Assembly (NCBI GenBank): GCA_002344065.1
Contig: DDTK01000012.1
Location: forward strand, 434,001-498,000
Direction: 5' to 3'
Source: Flammeovirgaceae bacterium UBA2366
GTDB taxonomy: Bacteria; Bacteroidota; Bacteroidia; Cytophagales; Cyclobacteriaceae
Length of the DNA stretch: 64,000 nucleotides
Shown: piece after piece, positions 7,623 to 16,413 of the stretch
Position numbering within the stretch: the first letter of the stretch is position 1
Layout: the number at the start of each line of letters is the position of its first letter
Position numbers and translations under genes: made by a program
Notes under the pieces: model-generated
The model's database searches: none
Seen by the model: the letters and a program-made list of their open reading frames with translations, nothing else
Told to the model about the DNA's origin: nothing

Positions 7623-10124
7623 TTGCAAAACGATCACTCATCTGACTCCCGCACAACACTGTTCGCAGAAGTACTGCTTCCGGTACCTATTGCAAAGCTG
7701 TTTACTTATCGTGTACCCTTCGACTGGAATGAAAAAGTACTGATAGGGCAACGTACCATTGTACAATTCGGTGACCGGAGAATATTGACCGGCATAATTG
7801 CCTCGCTCCACGAAACCCCACCCGTTGCATACGAAGCCAAGTACCTGCTTGAGTTACTGGATGAAGAACCGATCCTCCATGGGCATCAATTGAAATTTTA
7901 CCAATGGATTGCCGACTACTACATGTGCACCCCAGGTGAGGTTTTAAATGCAGCCTTGCCCTCAGGTTTAAAGTTGTCCAGCGAATCCATGGTTCAACTT
8001 CATCCAGCGTTCGACTGGGAAAGCACGCTGTTCGAATTCTCCGAAAAGGAAACCATGCTCTTAAAACACCTTGCGTCAAAGCCCATGTCGTACAGCGAAG
8101 TGGCTTCCCTGCTGAGTATTAAAAGCATCTACAGTATTCTAAAATCCCTTTCTGGAAAAGAATCCATCATTCTGTTTGAAGAGGTTAAAGAGAAGTTCAA
8201 ACCCAAAAAAGAAAAATACATACGGCTGACAACCAGACTGCTGGATCACAAAGCCCTGGAGCATGTATTTTCAGAACTTGCCAGCAAACCGAAACAAGAA
8301 TCCATCTTACTGAAATACCTTCAGGATATTCCTGTGCTTCATGATCCTGTTTCAAACAGAAAGGGTATTCGTAAAAATCAGTTGATGCTGCCTGAGTTCT
8401 CAGCATCAGCCTTAAACACCCTTATTAAAAACAACATACTGGAAGAATTTGAAATTATCGTTTCAAGATTTGATTCAGGAACTGAAGAAGAACTTCCTGA
8501 TGTAAGCCTGAGCGATGAACAGCTTGTTGCTCAACAATCCATCTTTCAACAATTCGAAAAACACAACACCATTCTATTTCACGGTATTACCGGTAGCGGA
8601 AAAACCGAAGTGTACATAAACCTGATTAAACGTGCACTCGAAAGCGGCTCACAGGTGCTGTACCTGTTACCGGAAATCGCACTCACTACACAAATCGTTC
8701 AGCGTCTAAGGAAAATGTTTGGTGAATCCATGGGGGTTTACCATTCCCGGTTTTCAGATAACGAACGGGTTGAAGTTTGGAATGGTGTATTAAACGGACG
8801 GTTTAAATTTGTGGTGGGCGTTCGCTCTTCCATCTTTCTTCCGTTCGATAACCTGGGACTTATAATCGTGGATGAAGAACACGATACTTCCTATAAACAA
8901 CAAGAACCTGCGCCTCGCTACCATGCCCGCGATGCTGCCTTGATGATGGCACACAACCACCATGCTAAAATTATTCTGGGTTCAGCAACACCTTCGTTGG
9001 AATCTTATCACCTCGCACACAGTGGTAAATATGGTTTGGTTGAACTGCAGAAACGCTATGGCGATGCTAAACTTCCGGAAATTGTGCTGGCCAATATGAT
9101 GAACGAACGAAAACAGAAAACAATAAAAGGTGAGTTTTCCGGAACCCTGCTGAAAGCCATCAGCAGTTCGTTAGCTGATAAAGAACAGGTGATCATTTTT
9201 CAGAACCGAAGGGGTTACTCCCCCATCCTTGATTGCGAAGACTGCGGCTGGGTGCCAAAGTGTATCAACTGTGCCGTAAGCTTAACGTATCATCAATTCA
9301 AACATTCACTCATATGCCACTATTGTGGTTATAAAGAATCGTTACCCACAGCCTGCCCTACATGCTCATCCAAACGACTGCGTGCCATGGGGTATGGAAC
9401 AGAAAAATTGGAGGAAGAACTTAAACTTCATTTTCCTGAAGCACATGTACAGCGAATGGATCTGGATACTACACGTTCAAAAAACAGTTACGAAACCATC
9501 ATCGAACAATTTGAAAAAGGCGATACGGATATTTTAGTAGGCACACAAATGGTCACCAAAGGACTTGACTTTGACCGCGTGAGTCTGGTAGGGGTTTTTA
9601 ATGCCGACCGCATGATGCACTTCCCTGATTTCCGATCGTATGAACGTGCTTTCCAGCTTATTACCCAGGTAAGTGGCCGGGCAGGAAGGCGCGAAAAGCC
9701 AGGGAAGGTGGTCATCCAAACCTCCTCCACAGATCATCCCGTTCTGCAATATGTGCTCAATCATAAGATGACAGAATTTTATCAGCAGGAACTGAGTGAC
9801 AGGCAAAATCATTTGTATCCGCCCTTTAGCAGGCTGATTGAACTAACGGTAAAACACATAGACCGCAAAATAACCCGTGAAACTGCCTTGGCACTTTGTG
9901 ATCAAATTACGCAACATGTGCCGGGCATCAGGGTTCTTGGTCCGGGTGAGCCCATGATCTCGAAAATAAGAAATCAGTACCTGATGAATATTTTGATTAA
10001 AATTCCGCGCGATTCAGGTAACCTGGGCCAGATTAAGCATCAACTGGCTGCGATCACCAATGAACTTCTCCTGGATAAACAATTTCGGAATACCCGGGTG
10101 ATTGTTGACGTTGACCCTGTATAG
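7623..10124 (+). CDS. priA: Primosomal protein N' (replication restart helicase PriA)
   Basis: PriA reloads the replisome at stalled forks. The N-terminal DNA-binding domain starts with FAEVLLPVPIAKLFTYRVP. The helicase core has Walker A GITGSGKTEV (about residue 321) and Walker B VDEEHDTSYKQQ (about 416). A full set of eight zinc-binding cysteines is present (CEDCGW, CINC, CHYCGY, CPTC). The C-terminal helicase motifs include MVTKGLDFDRVSLVGV and QVSGRAGRR. At 833 residues it has normal length. The start is a TTG. A convergent lipoprotein gene ends 10 bases downstream. Confidence 0.96.
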   Translation: MQNDHSSDSRTTLFAEVLLPVPIAKLFTYRVPFDWNEKVLIGQRTIVQFGDRRILTGIIASLHETPPVAYEAKYLLELLDEEPILHGHQLKFYQWIADYYMCTPGEVLNAALPSGLKLSSESMVQLHPAFDWESTLFEFSEKETMLLKHLASKPMSYSEVASLLSIKSIYSILKSLSGKESIILFEEVKEKFKPKKEKYIRLTTRLLDHKALEHVFSELASKPKQESILLKYLQDIPVLHDPVSNRKGIRKNQLMLPEFSASALNTLIKNNILEEFEIIVSRFDSGTEEELPDVSLSDEQLVAQQSIFQQFEKHNTILFHGITGSGKTEVYINLIKRALESGSQVLYLLPEIALTTQIVQRLRKMFGESMGVYHSRFSDNERVEVWNGVLNGRFKFVVGVRSSIFLPFDNLGLIIVDEEHDTSYKQQEPAPRYHARDAALMMAHNHHAKIILGSATPSLESYHLAHSGKYGLVELQKRYGDAKLPEIVLANMMNERKQKTIKGEFSGTLLKAISSSLADKEQVIIFQNRRGYSPILDCEDCGWVPKCINCAVSLTYHQFKHSLICHYCGYKESLPTACPTCSSKRLRAMGYGTEKLEEELKLHFPEAHVQRMDLDTTRSKNSYETIIEQFEKGDTDILVGTQMVTKGLDFDRVSLVGVFNADRMMHFPDFRSYERAFQLITQVSGRAGRREKPGKVVIQTSSTDHPVLQYVLNHKMTEFYQQELSDRQNHLYPPFSRLIELTVKHIDRKITRETALALCDQITQHVPGIRVLGPGEPMISKIRNQYLMNILIKIPRDSGNLGQIKHQLAAITNELLLDKQFRNTRVIVDVDPV

Positions 10125-10133
10125 AGTCAACTA

Positions 10134-10712
10134 TTATTGCACCGCTTTATAAAGCTCAATTTTGGTGAGCACTAATCCTCCCGGAAGATCCGCCAATTGT
10201 ATTTCGGCACCCTCGGTTAGCGTTAATAGATTTTTTTCTTCAAAAACGAACGTAATGTTAGGAAGTTCTTTTACTCCAATGTGCAATACGCCAGCATTGG
10301 GAACCCACAGATCTTCAATGGTGTAATAATTTTTAAGGTCGGCCAGGTTGCTGGTTTTCGGACTGATTCCCTTTTCCGTAGTGAACGGTGGTGTTAAAAC
10401 AGTCATGGCAATGATATCACCATAACCAACCTGAACACTTAAGTTAAACTCATCGCTTTCAGCCAGGCGAATAAGATACAAACCACTATCATCCTCCTCT
10501 TCGTAGGCATTTTCCATTTCAGCCACAGGCAAATTATTTTCAACCAATTCAAATGCACCACCCAGGTTAATGTTACCGATACCCTCGCTGGTAATTTTGT
10601 ACATTAAGTCATTGGCATACGCTGAGTTTAAATCATCTTGAGCTGTCTCACTTTTTTTTGAGCATGAAATGACAACCATCAGCAAACCAAGAATAAACAG
10701 GACTCTCATCAT
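10134..10712 (-). CDS. Putative lipoprotein of unknown function
   Basis: The N-terminus MMRVLFILGLLMVVISCSKK has a hydrophobic core and a lipobox ending at Cys17, so it is probably a lipoprotein. The mature part is 175 residues with a long acidic patch (ENAYEEEDDSG). The stretch GIGNINLGGAFELVENNLP resembles the opening of DUF1131-like periplasmic domains, but this is weak. Two ATG codons lie in tandem at the start. SurE is encoded just upstream on the same strand (32-base gap), so co-transcription is likely. Confidence 0.8.
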   Translation of the reverse strand: MMRVLFILGLLMVVISCSKKSETAQDDLNSAYANDLMYKITSEGIGNINLGGAFELVENNLPVAEMENAYEEEDDSGLYLIRLAESDEFNLSVQVGYGDIIAMTVLTPPFTTEKGISPKTSNLADLKNYYTIEDLWVPNAGVLHIGVKELPNITFVFEEKNLLTLTEGAEIQLADLPGGLVLTKIELYKAVQ

Positions 10713-10744
10713 GGCAAAATTAGTTTATAAAACTAAAGTAACGA

Positions 10745-11530
10745 TTACTGCAAAATCTCCCAATCTTCATTGAGTACTGGTATAGCCTGATGGGCCGTTA
10801 AATCAAACTGACAGGGAACTACCGAGATATAATTATTGGCAATAGCCCATTCATCGTTATCTTCACCTTTGTCGAAATTCACAAAGTTGCCCGTCATCCA
10901 GAAATAACTCCTACCGTTTGGATCATGTCTTTGTAAAAATTCCTCTACCCACTTGGCATTCGCCTGGCGGCAGATGCGAACACCTTTAATAGCTTCATTT
11001 CGCTTTGGTGGAAAATTTACATTAAGCGCAACACCTTTTGGTAAACCTTTGGTTAATACTTGTTGGGTTATAGATTTTACATACGCCTCAGTATGAGAAA
11101 AATCAGCATCGTGGGAATAATCGCAAAGCGAAAAACCAATAGAAGGTGTACCCTCTATAGCACCCTCTATGGCGGCTGACATGGTACCCGAGTACAACAC
11201 GCTTATGGAGGTGTTGCTACCATGATTAATACCACTTACCACTACATCAGGCTGTCGTTTATCTTTAAGGACAAAGTGGCGCGCCATCTTCACGCAATCT
11301 GCCGGTGTACCTGAACACTCAAAGGCGGTGATCCCATCAAAAATTCTGTTCTTCTCTAACCGCAAGGTTTCACCAACCGTAATCGCGTGACCCATTCCTG
11401 ACTGCGGGCTATCCGGTGCCACTACCAGAACCTCGCCAATATCTTTCATTACATTAATTAGCGTACGGATACCTTTTGATGTAATGCCATCATCGTTTGT
11501 AACCAGTATAAGAGGCTTTGCCATGTTCAC
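10745..11530 (-). CDS. surE: 5'/3'-nucleotidase SurE
   Basis: SurE is a metal-dependent survival nucleotidase that dephosphorylates nucleoside monophosphates. The sequence starts with LILVTNDDGITSKGIRTL (the ND-D metal site), has APDSPQSGMGHAITV, and the conserved SGINHGSNTSISVLYSGT followed by AIEGTPSIGFSL. The length of 261 is normal. It precedes the lipoprotein gene on the same strand. The small secreted protein gene lies 70 bases upstream. Confidence 0.96.
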   Translation of the reverse strand: MNMAKPLILVTNDDGITSKGIRTLINVMKDIGEVLVVAPDSPQSGMGHAITVGETLRLEKNRIFDGITAFECSGTPADCVKMARHFVLKDKRQPDVVVSGINHGSNTSISVLYSGTMSAAIEGAIEGTPSIGFSLCDYSHDADFSHTEAYVKSITQQVLTKGLPKGVALNVNFPPKRNEAIKGVRICRQANAKWVEEFLQRHDPNGRSYFWMTGNFVNFDKGEDNDEWAIANNYISVVPCQFDLTAHQAIPVLNEDWEILQ

Positions 11531-11600
11531 TTAGCTAAGAATTAATAAACAATACATTAATGAGGTGCGCAAGCTAAGCGCTTGATGCGATATTCCGAAA

Positions 11601-12203
11601 TCAGAATAAGGAATTGTAATAGGAAACAGTTTTAGCAAAATCATATCGGTCCTCGATTTTCAACCGGTTCGCTTTCATGTAGCGATCAACATTATCGGCT
11701 TTGTTGCCCATCAGTTTCAACAAGTCGCCTCGTTTACCCAAAAACTCATTAATGTTGCCTTTCTCATCCATCAAAAAATATTTATAAACCAACACCAATC
11801 GCGTATACGATCCGTAATAGTAAGGTGAACTGTAGGTACGGTATTCCAATGATTCACGCGATAGCAAGGTCATTTTACCGTCTTCCAGTAATTCAAAAAA
11901 TACCGGAGTTTTATAATTACCTGAAGCGGCAAATGGTAAGGCAAAGAAATTACGATACCGCTTTTCTGTAGTATCGAAAATTTCAAAAAACAGAACTTTG
12001 CGTGCGGTAAAGGCTTCTATCTGGGTACGCTGATTATTAAATTGAACAAGATCCTGCTGAAGATCATATTTAACTAGCCCTCTAAGGGTATCACCCGTTT
12101 CCAACACAATTTTACCTTCGTGCCATAATTCAAAAGGCCATTGTTGCGCAGCGACCCACTGGAATGACAGAATAAAAAATAGTATGGATAACGTAACTCT
12201 CAT
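11601..12203 (-). CDS. Small secreted protein of unknown function
   Basis: This 200-residue protein has an N-terminal signal peptide (LSILFFILSFQWVAAQQ). The mature region opens with a repeated Bacteroidota-type phrase, GKIVLETGDTLRGLVKYDL, seen in many exported proteins of this phylum, and continues with beta-rich segments and a Tyr-rich patch (YSSPYYYGSY). No catalytic motif is seen. Its ATG overlaps the ribBA stop codon (TAATG), so it is translated from the same message as ribBA. Confidence 0.78.
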   Translation of the reverse strand: MRVTLSILFFILSFQWVAAQQWPFELWHEGKIVLETGDTLRGLVKYDLQQDLVQFNNQRTQIEAFTARKVLFFEIFDTTEKRYRNFFALPFAASGNYKTPVFFELLEDGKMTLLSRESLEYRTYSSPYYYGSYTRLVLVYKYFLMDEKGNINEFLGKRGDLLKLMGNKADNVDRYMKANRLKIEDRYDFAKTVSYYNSLF

Positions 12204-13420
12204 TATTGCTTTAAAATAGAATGCCCCAACTTATCGCGCTTGGTTGCCAGGTACTTCTCATTATGTGGATTCGGTGAAATCTCTATCGGAACATTATCAA
12301 CAATTTCCAGACCATACCCCATCAAACCGACACGCTTCTTAGGATTATTCGTAATCAACCTGATCTTGGTTACATTTAAATCACGAAGTATCTGAGCACC
12401 AACACCATAATCACGTTCATCCATATCAAAACCCAGTTGAAGGTTGGCTTCTACGGTATCCATACCTTCTTCCTGAAGCTTGTATGCTTTTAATTTATTC
12501 AACAGTCCTATTCCTCTGCCCTCTTGCTTCATATATAATACCACTCCCTTTCCTTCCCGTTCAACCATTTGCATGGCATGATGCAATTGAGGACCACAAT
12601 CGCATCGGCATGAACCAAATATATCACCGGTTACGCATGATGAGTGTACGCGTACCAGTACAGGCTCATCCGCCCCCCAGGTTCCTTTTACCAATGCCAT
12701 GTGTGTTTCCTGCGTATTCGTTTGCTGAAAGGCAATCAACTTGAAATTTCCATAGTCTGTTGGCATATCTACCTCAACCTCACGGCTTATCAGCGATTCC
12801 TTCCGGATACGATATTCTATAAGATCTTTAATGGAAACCAGCCGGAGATCAAACCGTTCAGCAACCCGCTTCAAATCGGGTAGTCGGGCCATCGATCCAT
12901 CTTCGTTCATAATCTCCACCAAAACTCCTCCGGGCTTAAAGCCTGCCAACCGGGCAAAATCTATGGTTGCCTCGGTATGACCTGCCCTTCTTAAAACACC
13001 GCCACGTTTGGCGCGCAACGGAAAAATATGGCCGGGCCTGCCCAAATCTTCAGGACGGGTTTCCGGATCAACCAGAGCGCGAATAGTCTTAAATCGGTCG
13101 TGCGCTGAAATACCTGTGGTGCACCCATGCCCGATGAGATCAACCGAAACCGTAAAAGGTGTTTCGTAGGTTGCCGTATTTTTACCAACCATCAAATCGA
13201 GCTGCAATTCATCGCAACGATCTTCAATCAATGAGGCACAAATCAACCCCCGACCGTGTGTGGCCATGAAGTTTACGATCTCCGGGGTAACGCATTCCGC
13301 TGCACAAATAAAGTCGCCTTCATTTTCACGATCTTCATCATCTACCACAATAATTACCTTACCATTTTTTATATCATTAATGGCCTGTTCTATTGAATCC
13401 AGTTTAATTGGCTCTTCCAT
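12203..13420 (-). CDS. ribBA: Bifunctional DHBP synthase / GTP cyclohydrolase II (RibBA)
   Basis: It catalyses two entry steps of riboflavin synthesis. The N-terminal RibB half carries VVDDEDRENEGDFICAAE and HTEATIDFARLAG. The C-terminal RibA half carries SSCVTGDIFGSCRCDCGPQL, with the three zinc cysteines, and MKQEGRGIGLLNKLKAY. The 405-residue length fits the fusion. No FMN-riboswitch sequence is visible in the 67 bases upstream; that gap holds only a 7-bp inverted repeat. It lies downstream of dnaG on the same strand. Confidence 0.96.
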   Translation of the reverse strand: MEEPIKLDSIEQAINDIKNGKVIIVVDDEDRENEGDFICAAECVTPEIVNFMATHGRGLICASLIEDRCDELQLDLMVGKNTATYETPFTVSVDLIGHGCTTGISAHDRFKTIRALVDPETRPEDLGRPGHIFPLRAKRGGVLRRAGHTEATIDFARLAGFKPGGVLVEIMNEDGSMARLPDLKRVAERFDLRLVSIKDLIEYRIRKESLISREVEVDMPTDYGNFKLIAFQQTNTQETHMALVKGTWGADEPVLVRVHSSCVTGDIFGSCRCDCGPQLHHAMQMVEREGKGVVLYMKQEGRGIGLLNKLKAYKLQEEGMDTVEANLQLGFDMDERDYGVGAQILRDLNVTKIRLITNNPKKRVGLMGYGLEIVDNVPIEISPNPHNEKYLATKRDKLGHSILKQ

Positions 13421-13454
13421 GTTAAAACTTTAACTAAATATTACCTTCAACATT

Positions 13455-13474
13455 ACGATTGAAACAACAATCGT
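13455..13474. repeat. Inverted repeat between dnaG and ribBA
   Basis: The arms ACGATTG and CAATCGT are separated by six bases, forming a small hairpin in the gap between dnaG and ribBA. No T run follows on either strand, so it is not a convincing terminator. It could be an operator or an RNA processing site. Confidence 0.35.
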
Positions 13475-13487
13475 GACACTTATGTTC

Positions 13488-15452
13488 CTATCCTTTTGAC
13501 ACTACAATCCCCAAAATACCCGCGAGCTCCTTTTCAGAACCCTTCAACTGGGCATGCACTGCCATATGCTTATCGAGGGTGGCATCGTCCTTTACATCTT
13601 TCATCTCCTTCAGATTTTCTTCCATCATTTTTTGTATGAGTCGGAATTTTAATCGTAACACATTCGTCATGGTTACATCGTGCATGACTTCCTTTTCATG
13701 TGGAAAATAAATATGAAACTTCTCACTCCAATGTGGCGAGGTTTCATAGCGAGAGGTCATCAGATCAGCTACTGCACGCTTAACGCCATCCGATCCATTT
13801 TCTAAAAAATAAAAGTTATCGATACGGGTATTGGTATCAACTCCCTTTCTGAACGCATCTAATATTTCCCTATACACCGGGTTGGTAAACTCCACATCTT
13901 CCAGTTCTTCCAGTAAAAAATCAATTACTTTTTGATCGTCACCTACCCCACTCTCGGCATAATTCAATAACAGCCTGATTGTCTCGCGTTCCTGCATCTG
14001 CACCATAGCCAGCGGGTCTGTCTTCCCTGCCTGAACAACTTCTTCGACAAATTCCGGCAACGGTTCATGTACATCATCACGCATCCGCTCCTGCTCACGC
14101 TTCTTCCTTTCCTGTATGATGATCTTGTTCAGCTCCGTCAGCAAAACCGGCTCCTGAATTTTCAACAGGTCACTGGTTTCTTTGATATAAACCGATCGTT
14201 TAATGGGATCAGGTATTAACGAGATGCTGGTCACAATCTCCCGGATGGCTTCTGCCTTTTTAATCGGATCCTGCCTGCCGGCAGGCAGGTCGCGAGAAGC
14301 ATCAGCAGAAAGCAAATCAATCTTAAAGGATATAAAATCCTTTGTATGACTTTTCAGGTATTGCTGAAACTCTGTGCTGCCCATTTTCTTTGAGTAGCTG
14401 TCCGGATCTTCACCGTCAGGCAACAATACAACGCGCACGTTCAAACCACCCTTTAGCACCAGGTCTATCCCGCGCAGCGCAGCTTTAATACCAGCTGAAT
14501 CACCATCGAATAATACGGTTACATTCTCGGTGAACCTGCGCATCAGTCGTATCTGCTCTTCGGTTAATGCCGTACCTGAAGAGGCTACCACATGCTCAAT
14601 TCCTGAAAGATGAAGTGAGATGACATCGGTGTAACCTTCAACCAAATAACAGAAATCATATTTTCTGATTTCATTTTTGGCCTGGTACAAACCATACAGC
14701 ACCTGGCTCTTATGGTATATCTCCGTTTCAGGCGAGTTGATGTACTTGGGCTGATCCTGCCTACCGGCAGGCAGGCCCTTTTCTTTGGTGAGAATGCGGG
14801 CGCCAAAGGCCACCACTTTCCCGGAAAGATTATGAACTGGAAAAATTACCCTTCCGCGAAAGCGGTCGTATATCTTATCATCTTTTCTAATAATAAGTCC
14901 GGCCTTTTCCAGAATGTTTTCGCTAAAGCCAGCTTTCTTCGCTGCCTCTTCGATATGATGCCACTCATTGAGGCTGTACCCTAACTCAAACTTCTCCAGT
15001 ATGTTGTCATTGAACCCACGCTCACGAAAATAACTCAGCCCGATGCTCTTTCCTTCCTCATGCTTGTGCAACAGGTTTTTATAATAATCCTTTGCAAAGT
15101 TCATTACGATATACAGGCTGTCTCGCTCGCTTTGTGCGGCAACATCCTCCGGAGTGCGGGCATCTTCTTTGATTTCAACCCCATATTTTTTAGCGAGGTA
15201 CTTCAACGCCTCTACATAGCTCATGCCCTCATGCTCCATCACAAACGTAATACCATCACCCCCCTTACCACTGCTGAAGTCCTTAAAGATGCCCTTGGAA
15301 GGCACCACGTAAAAAGAAGGCGTTTTCTCGTTGGTAAACGGACTTAACGCCTTGTAATTCTGCCCCGACCGCTTCAGAGAAACAAAATCGCTTACCACAT
15401 CCACAATATCGATGCGGTTACGGATTTCGTCTATGGTTTGGCGGGAGATCAT
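13488..15452 (-). CDS. dnaG: DNA primase DnaG with degenerate zinc finger and two palindromic inserts
   Basis: DnaG makes RNA primers for replication. The TOPRIM core is intact: LVEGYTDVISLHLSGI and VLFDGDSAGIKAALRG. The N-terminal zinc-finger fold is recognisable, but all four usual Cys/His/Cys/Cys ligand positions are changed to Ser37, Thr40, Asp58 and Ser61 (LSPFTNEKTPSF, FKDFSSGKGG). Two in-frame copies of LPAGRQ occur at about residues 226-232 and 388-394. Both are encoded by a 20-bp palindrome, the first in a normally conserved loop before QPKYINSPET. A Fic gene lies 11 bases upstream and ribBA downstream, all on the same strand. Confidence 0.95.
   Translation of the reverse strand: MISRQTIDEIRNRIDIVDVVSDFVSLKRSGQNYKALSPFTNEKTPSFYVVPSKGIFKDFSSGKGGDGITFVMEHEGMSYVEALKYLAKKYGVEIKEDARTPEDVAAQSERDSLYIVMNFAKDYYKNLLHKHEEGKSIGLSYFRERGFNDNILEKFELGYSLNEWHHIEEAAKKAGFSENILEKAGLIIRKDDKIYDRFRGRVIFPVHNLSGKVVAFGARILTKEKGLPAGRQDQPKYINSPETEIYHKSQVLYGLYQAKNEIRKYDFCYLVEGYTDVISLHLSGIEHVVASSGTALTEEQIRLMRRFTENVTVLFDGDSAGIKAALRGIDLVLKGGLNVRVVLLPDGEDPDSYSKKMGSTEFQQYLKSHTKDFISFKIDLLSADASRDLPAGRQDPIKKAEAIREIVTSISLIPDPIKRSVYIKETSDLLKIQEPVLLTELNKIIIQERKKREQERMRDDVHEPLPEFVEEVVQAGKTDPLAMVQMQERETIRLLLNYAESGVGDDQKVIDFLLEELEDVEFTNPVYREILDAFRKGVDTNTRIDNFYFLENGSDGVKRAVADLMTSRYETSPHWSEKFHIYFPHEKEVMHDVTMTNVLRLKFRLIQKMMEENLKEMKDVKDDATLDKHMAVHAQLKGSEKELAGILGIVVSKG
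14270..14289. repeat. Palindromic in-frame insert in dnaG, copy B
   Basis: A perfect 20-bp palindrome, two 10-base arms meeting at CC/GG. Read on the dnaG strand it gives LPAGRQ followed by Asp (from the shared GATC) in the linker after the TOPRIM domain (SRD-LPAGRQ-DPI). It matches the copy at 14756-14775 at 19 of 20 bases, and both are flanked by GATC. Confidence 0.9.
14756..14775. repeat. Palindromic in-frame insert in dnaG, copy A
   Basis: The same 20-bp element with one base change relative to copy B. On the dnaG strand the change is GGC to GGT, which is silent. It encodes LPAGRQ inside the loop EKG-LPAGRQ-DQPKYINSPE, which in ordinary primases runs straight into the QPKY(I/L)NSPE motif. 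The reading frame is kept. Confidence 0.9.
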
Positions 15453-15463
15453 TCAATTTAAGG

Positions 15464-16291
15464 TTAGAAAACCAAACTATATCCGCTCCTGGAGGACTTA
15501 TCAATTCCTTTTTCCAAATCTTGGCGTTGAGACTGGTAGTTTGATATTTCTTTTGTTAGATACTTAACATATTGATCGCTCATAAAGGAAATAAATGGTT
15601 CAAGTGATTTTTGTTCCCTCGAGTTGGTCAATCCATCAATATATGCATTTCGATCTTCGTAAAAAACAGGGCTGATGGGGAGATCGTGATAGTGTTGAAT
15701 GAAATTCATCAACAGTCTGCTGGTCCTTCCGTTACCATCTGCAAAAGGATGAATGGAGACAAGATCAAAGTGAGTTGTAAATGCCAGCGTCAAAATATCA
15801 GGTATAGACTTAACATTATCTATTGACTGATTCAATTTAGCCACCAGCTTGAGCAACATTGAACCAATCTTATCATAGTTAACAAAATAATGATTTCCAG
15901 CTCTTACGTTATTAAGTCGAAGTTCGCCTTTTGAGGAATCATAATTACCGAGTGGTGTATGTATAACCGATCCCGTTTTTTTCATAACTAAAGCCGCTAT
16001 CGACTGAATAAGTTCTACAGTTATAGGTGATTTAGCTTTTGCCAATTTCAATGTTTCGATCAAGGCGTTGTAATGATCAAGCACCATTTGTTGGTGAATG
16101 AAGGGCTTACCTTTTGGTGATAGTCCTTTGTCGATAAGGACTTCTGCTTCAGGCAGTGTTAATGTGCTTCCTTCTAGGGCTGTGGAGTGGAAAGTAATGC
16201 TGATGTTATTAAACTTATCAAAGTCAATAACATCCTGAAATGCCTCTTTAAACACGGGAATCAAGCTCTCTATTTCCTTCCAGCGAGTCAT
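15464..16291 (-). CDS. Fic family protein (class II, AMPylation-type)
   Basis: Fic enzymes usually transfer AMP to a target protein hydroxyl. The catalytic motif HPFADGNGRTSR (His181 to Arg189) is complete. An N-terminal inhibitory motif of type SxxxEG (STALEG, Ser36 to Gly41) marks a class II enzyme with internal self-inhibition. The ATG at 16291 (MTRWKEIES) is preferred; an in-frame ATG at 16318 adds nine residues. The gene looks more AT-rich than its neighbours. It lies 11 bases upstream of dnaG on the same strand, so the two are probably co-transcribed. No antitoxin gene is adjacent. Confidence 0.93.
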   Translation of the reverse strand: MTRWKEIESLIPVFKEAFQDVIDFDKFNNISITFHSTALEGSTLTLPEAEVLIDKGLSPKGKPFIHQQMVLDHYNALIETLKLAKAKSPITVELIQSIAALVMKKTGSVIHTPLGNYDSSKGELRLNNVRAGNHYFVNYDKIGSMLLKLVAKLNQSIDNVKSIPDILTLAFTTHFDLVSIHPFADGNGRTSRLLMNFIQHYHDLPISPVFYEDRNAYIDGLTNSREQKSLEPFISFMSDQYVKYLTKEISNYQSQRQDLEKGIDKSSRSGYSLVF

Positions 16292-16413
16292 TTTGCCTTT
16301 ATTTGTTTGGATGCGCAAAGATACTCTTTCCGCCCCGAAATCAGCGGGAAAACCATCGGCTAATAAGTTTTGTTTTAGTAAACAGCAGCCCTAAATTCGC
16401 GCAAATTCCTATC

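Noticed and set aside
10715..10722. -7 element (TAATTTTG on the minus strand) for the lipoprotein gene
   Set aside because: It ends two bases before the start codon, so transcription would begin at or inside the gene; a leaderless message is possible but unsupported, and surE read-through is simpler.
13421..13487. FMN riboswitch before ribBA
   Set aside because: The gap is only 67 bases and has no RFN-like conserved sequences; only a 7-bp inverted repeat is present.
14270..14775. CRISPR array or terminators made by the GC palindromes in dnaG
   Set aside because: Only two copies about 486 bases apart, inside codons, with no regular spacers and no T runs.
16303..16413. N-terminal extension of Mrp
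   Set aside because: The added 37 residues overlap the divergent Fic gene start and have no domain; ATG 16414 gives the family-typical N-terminus.
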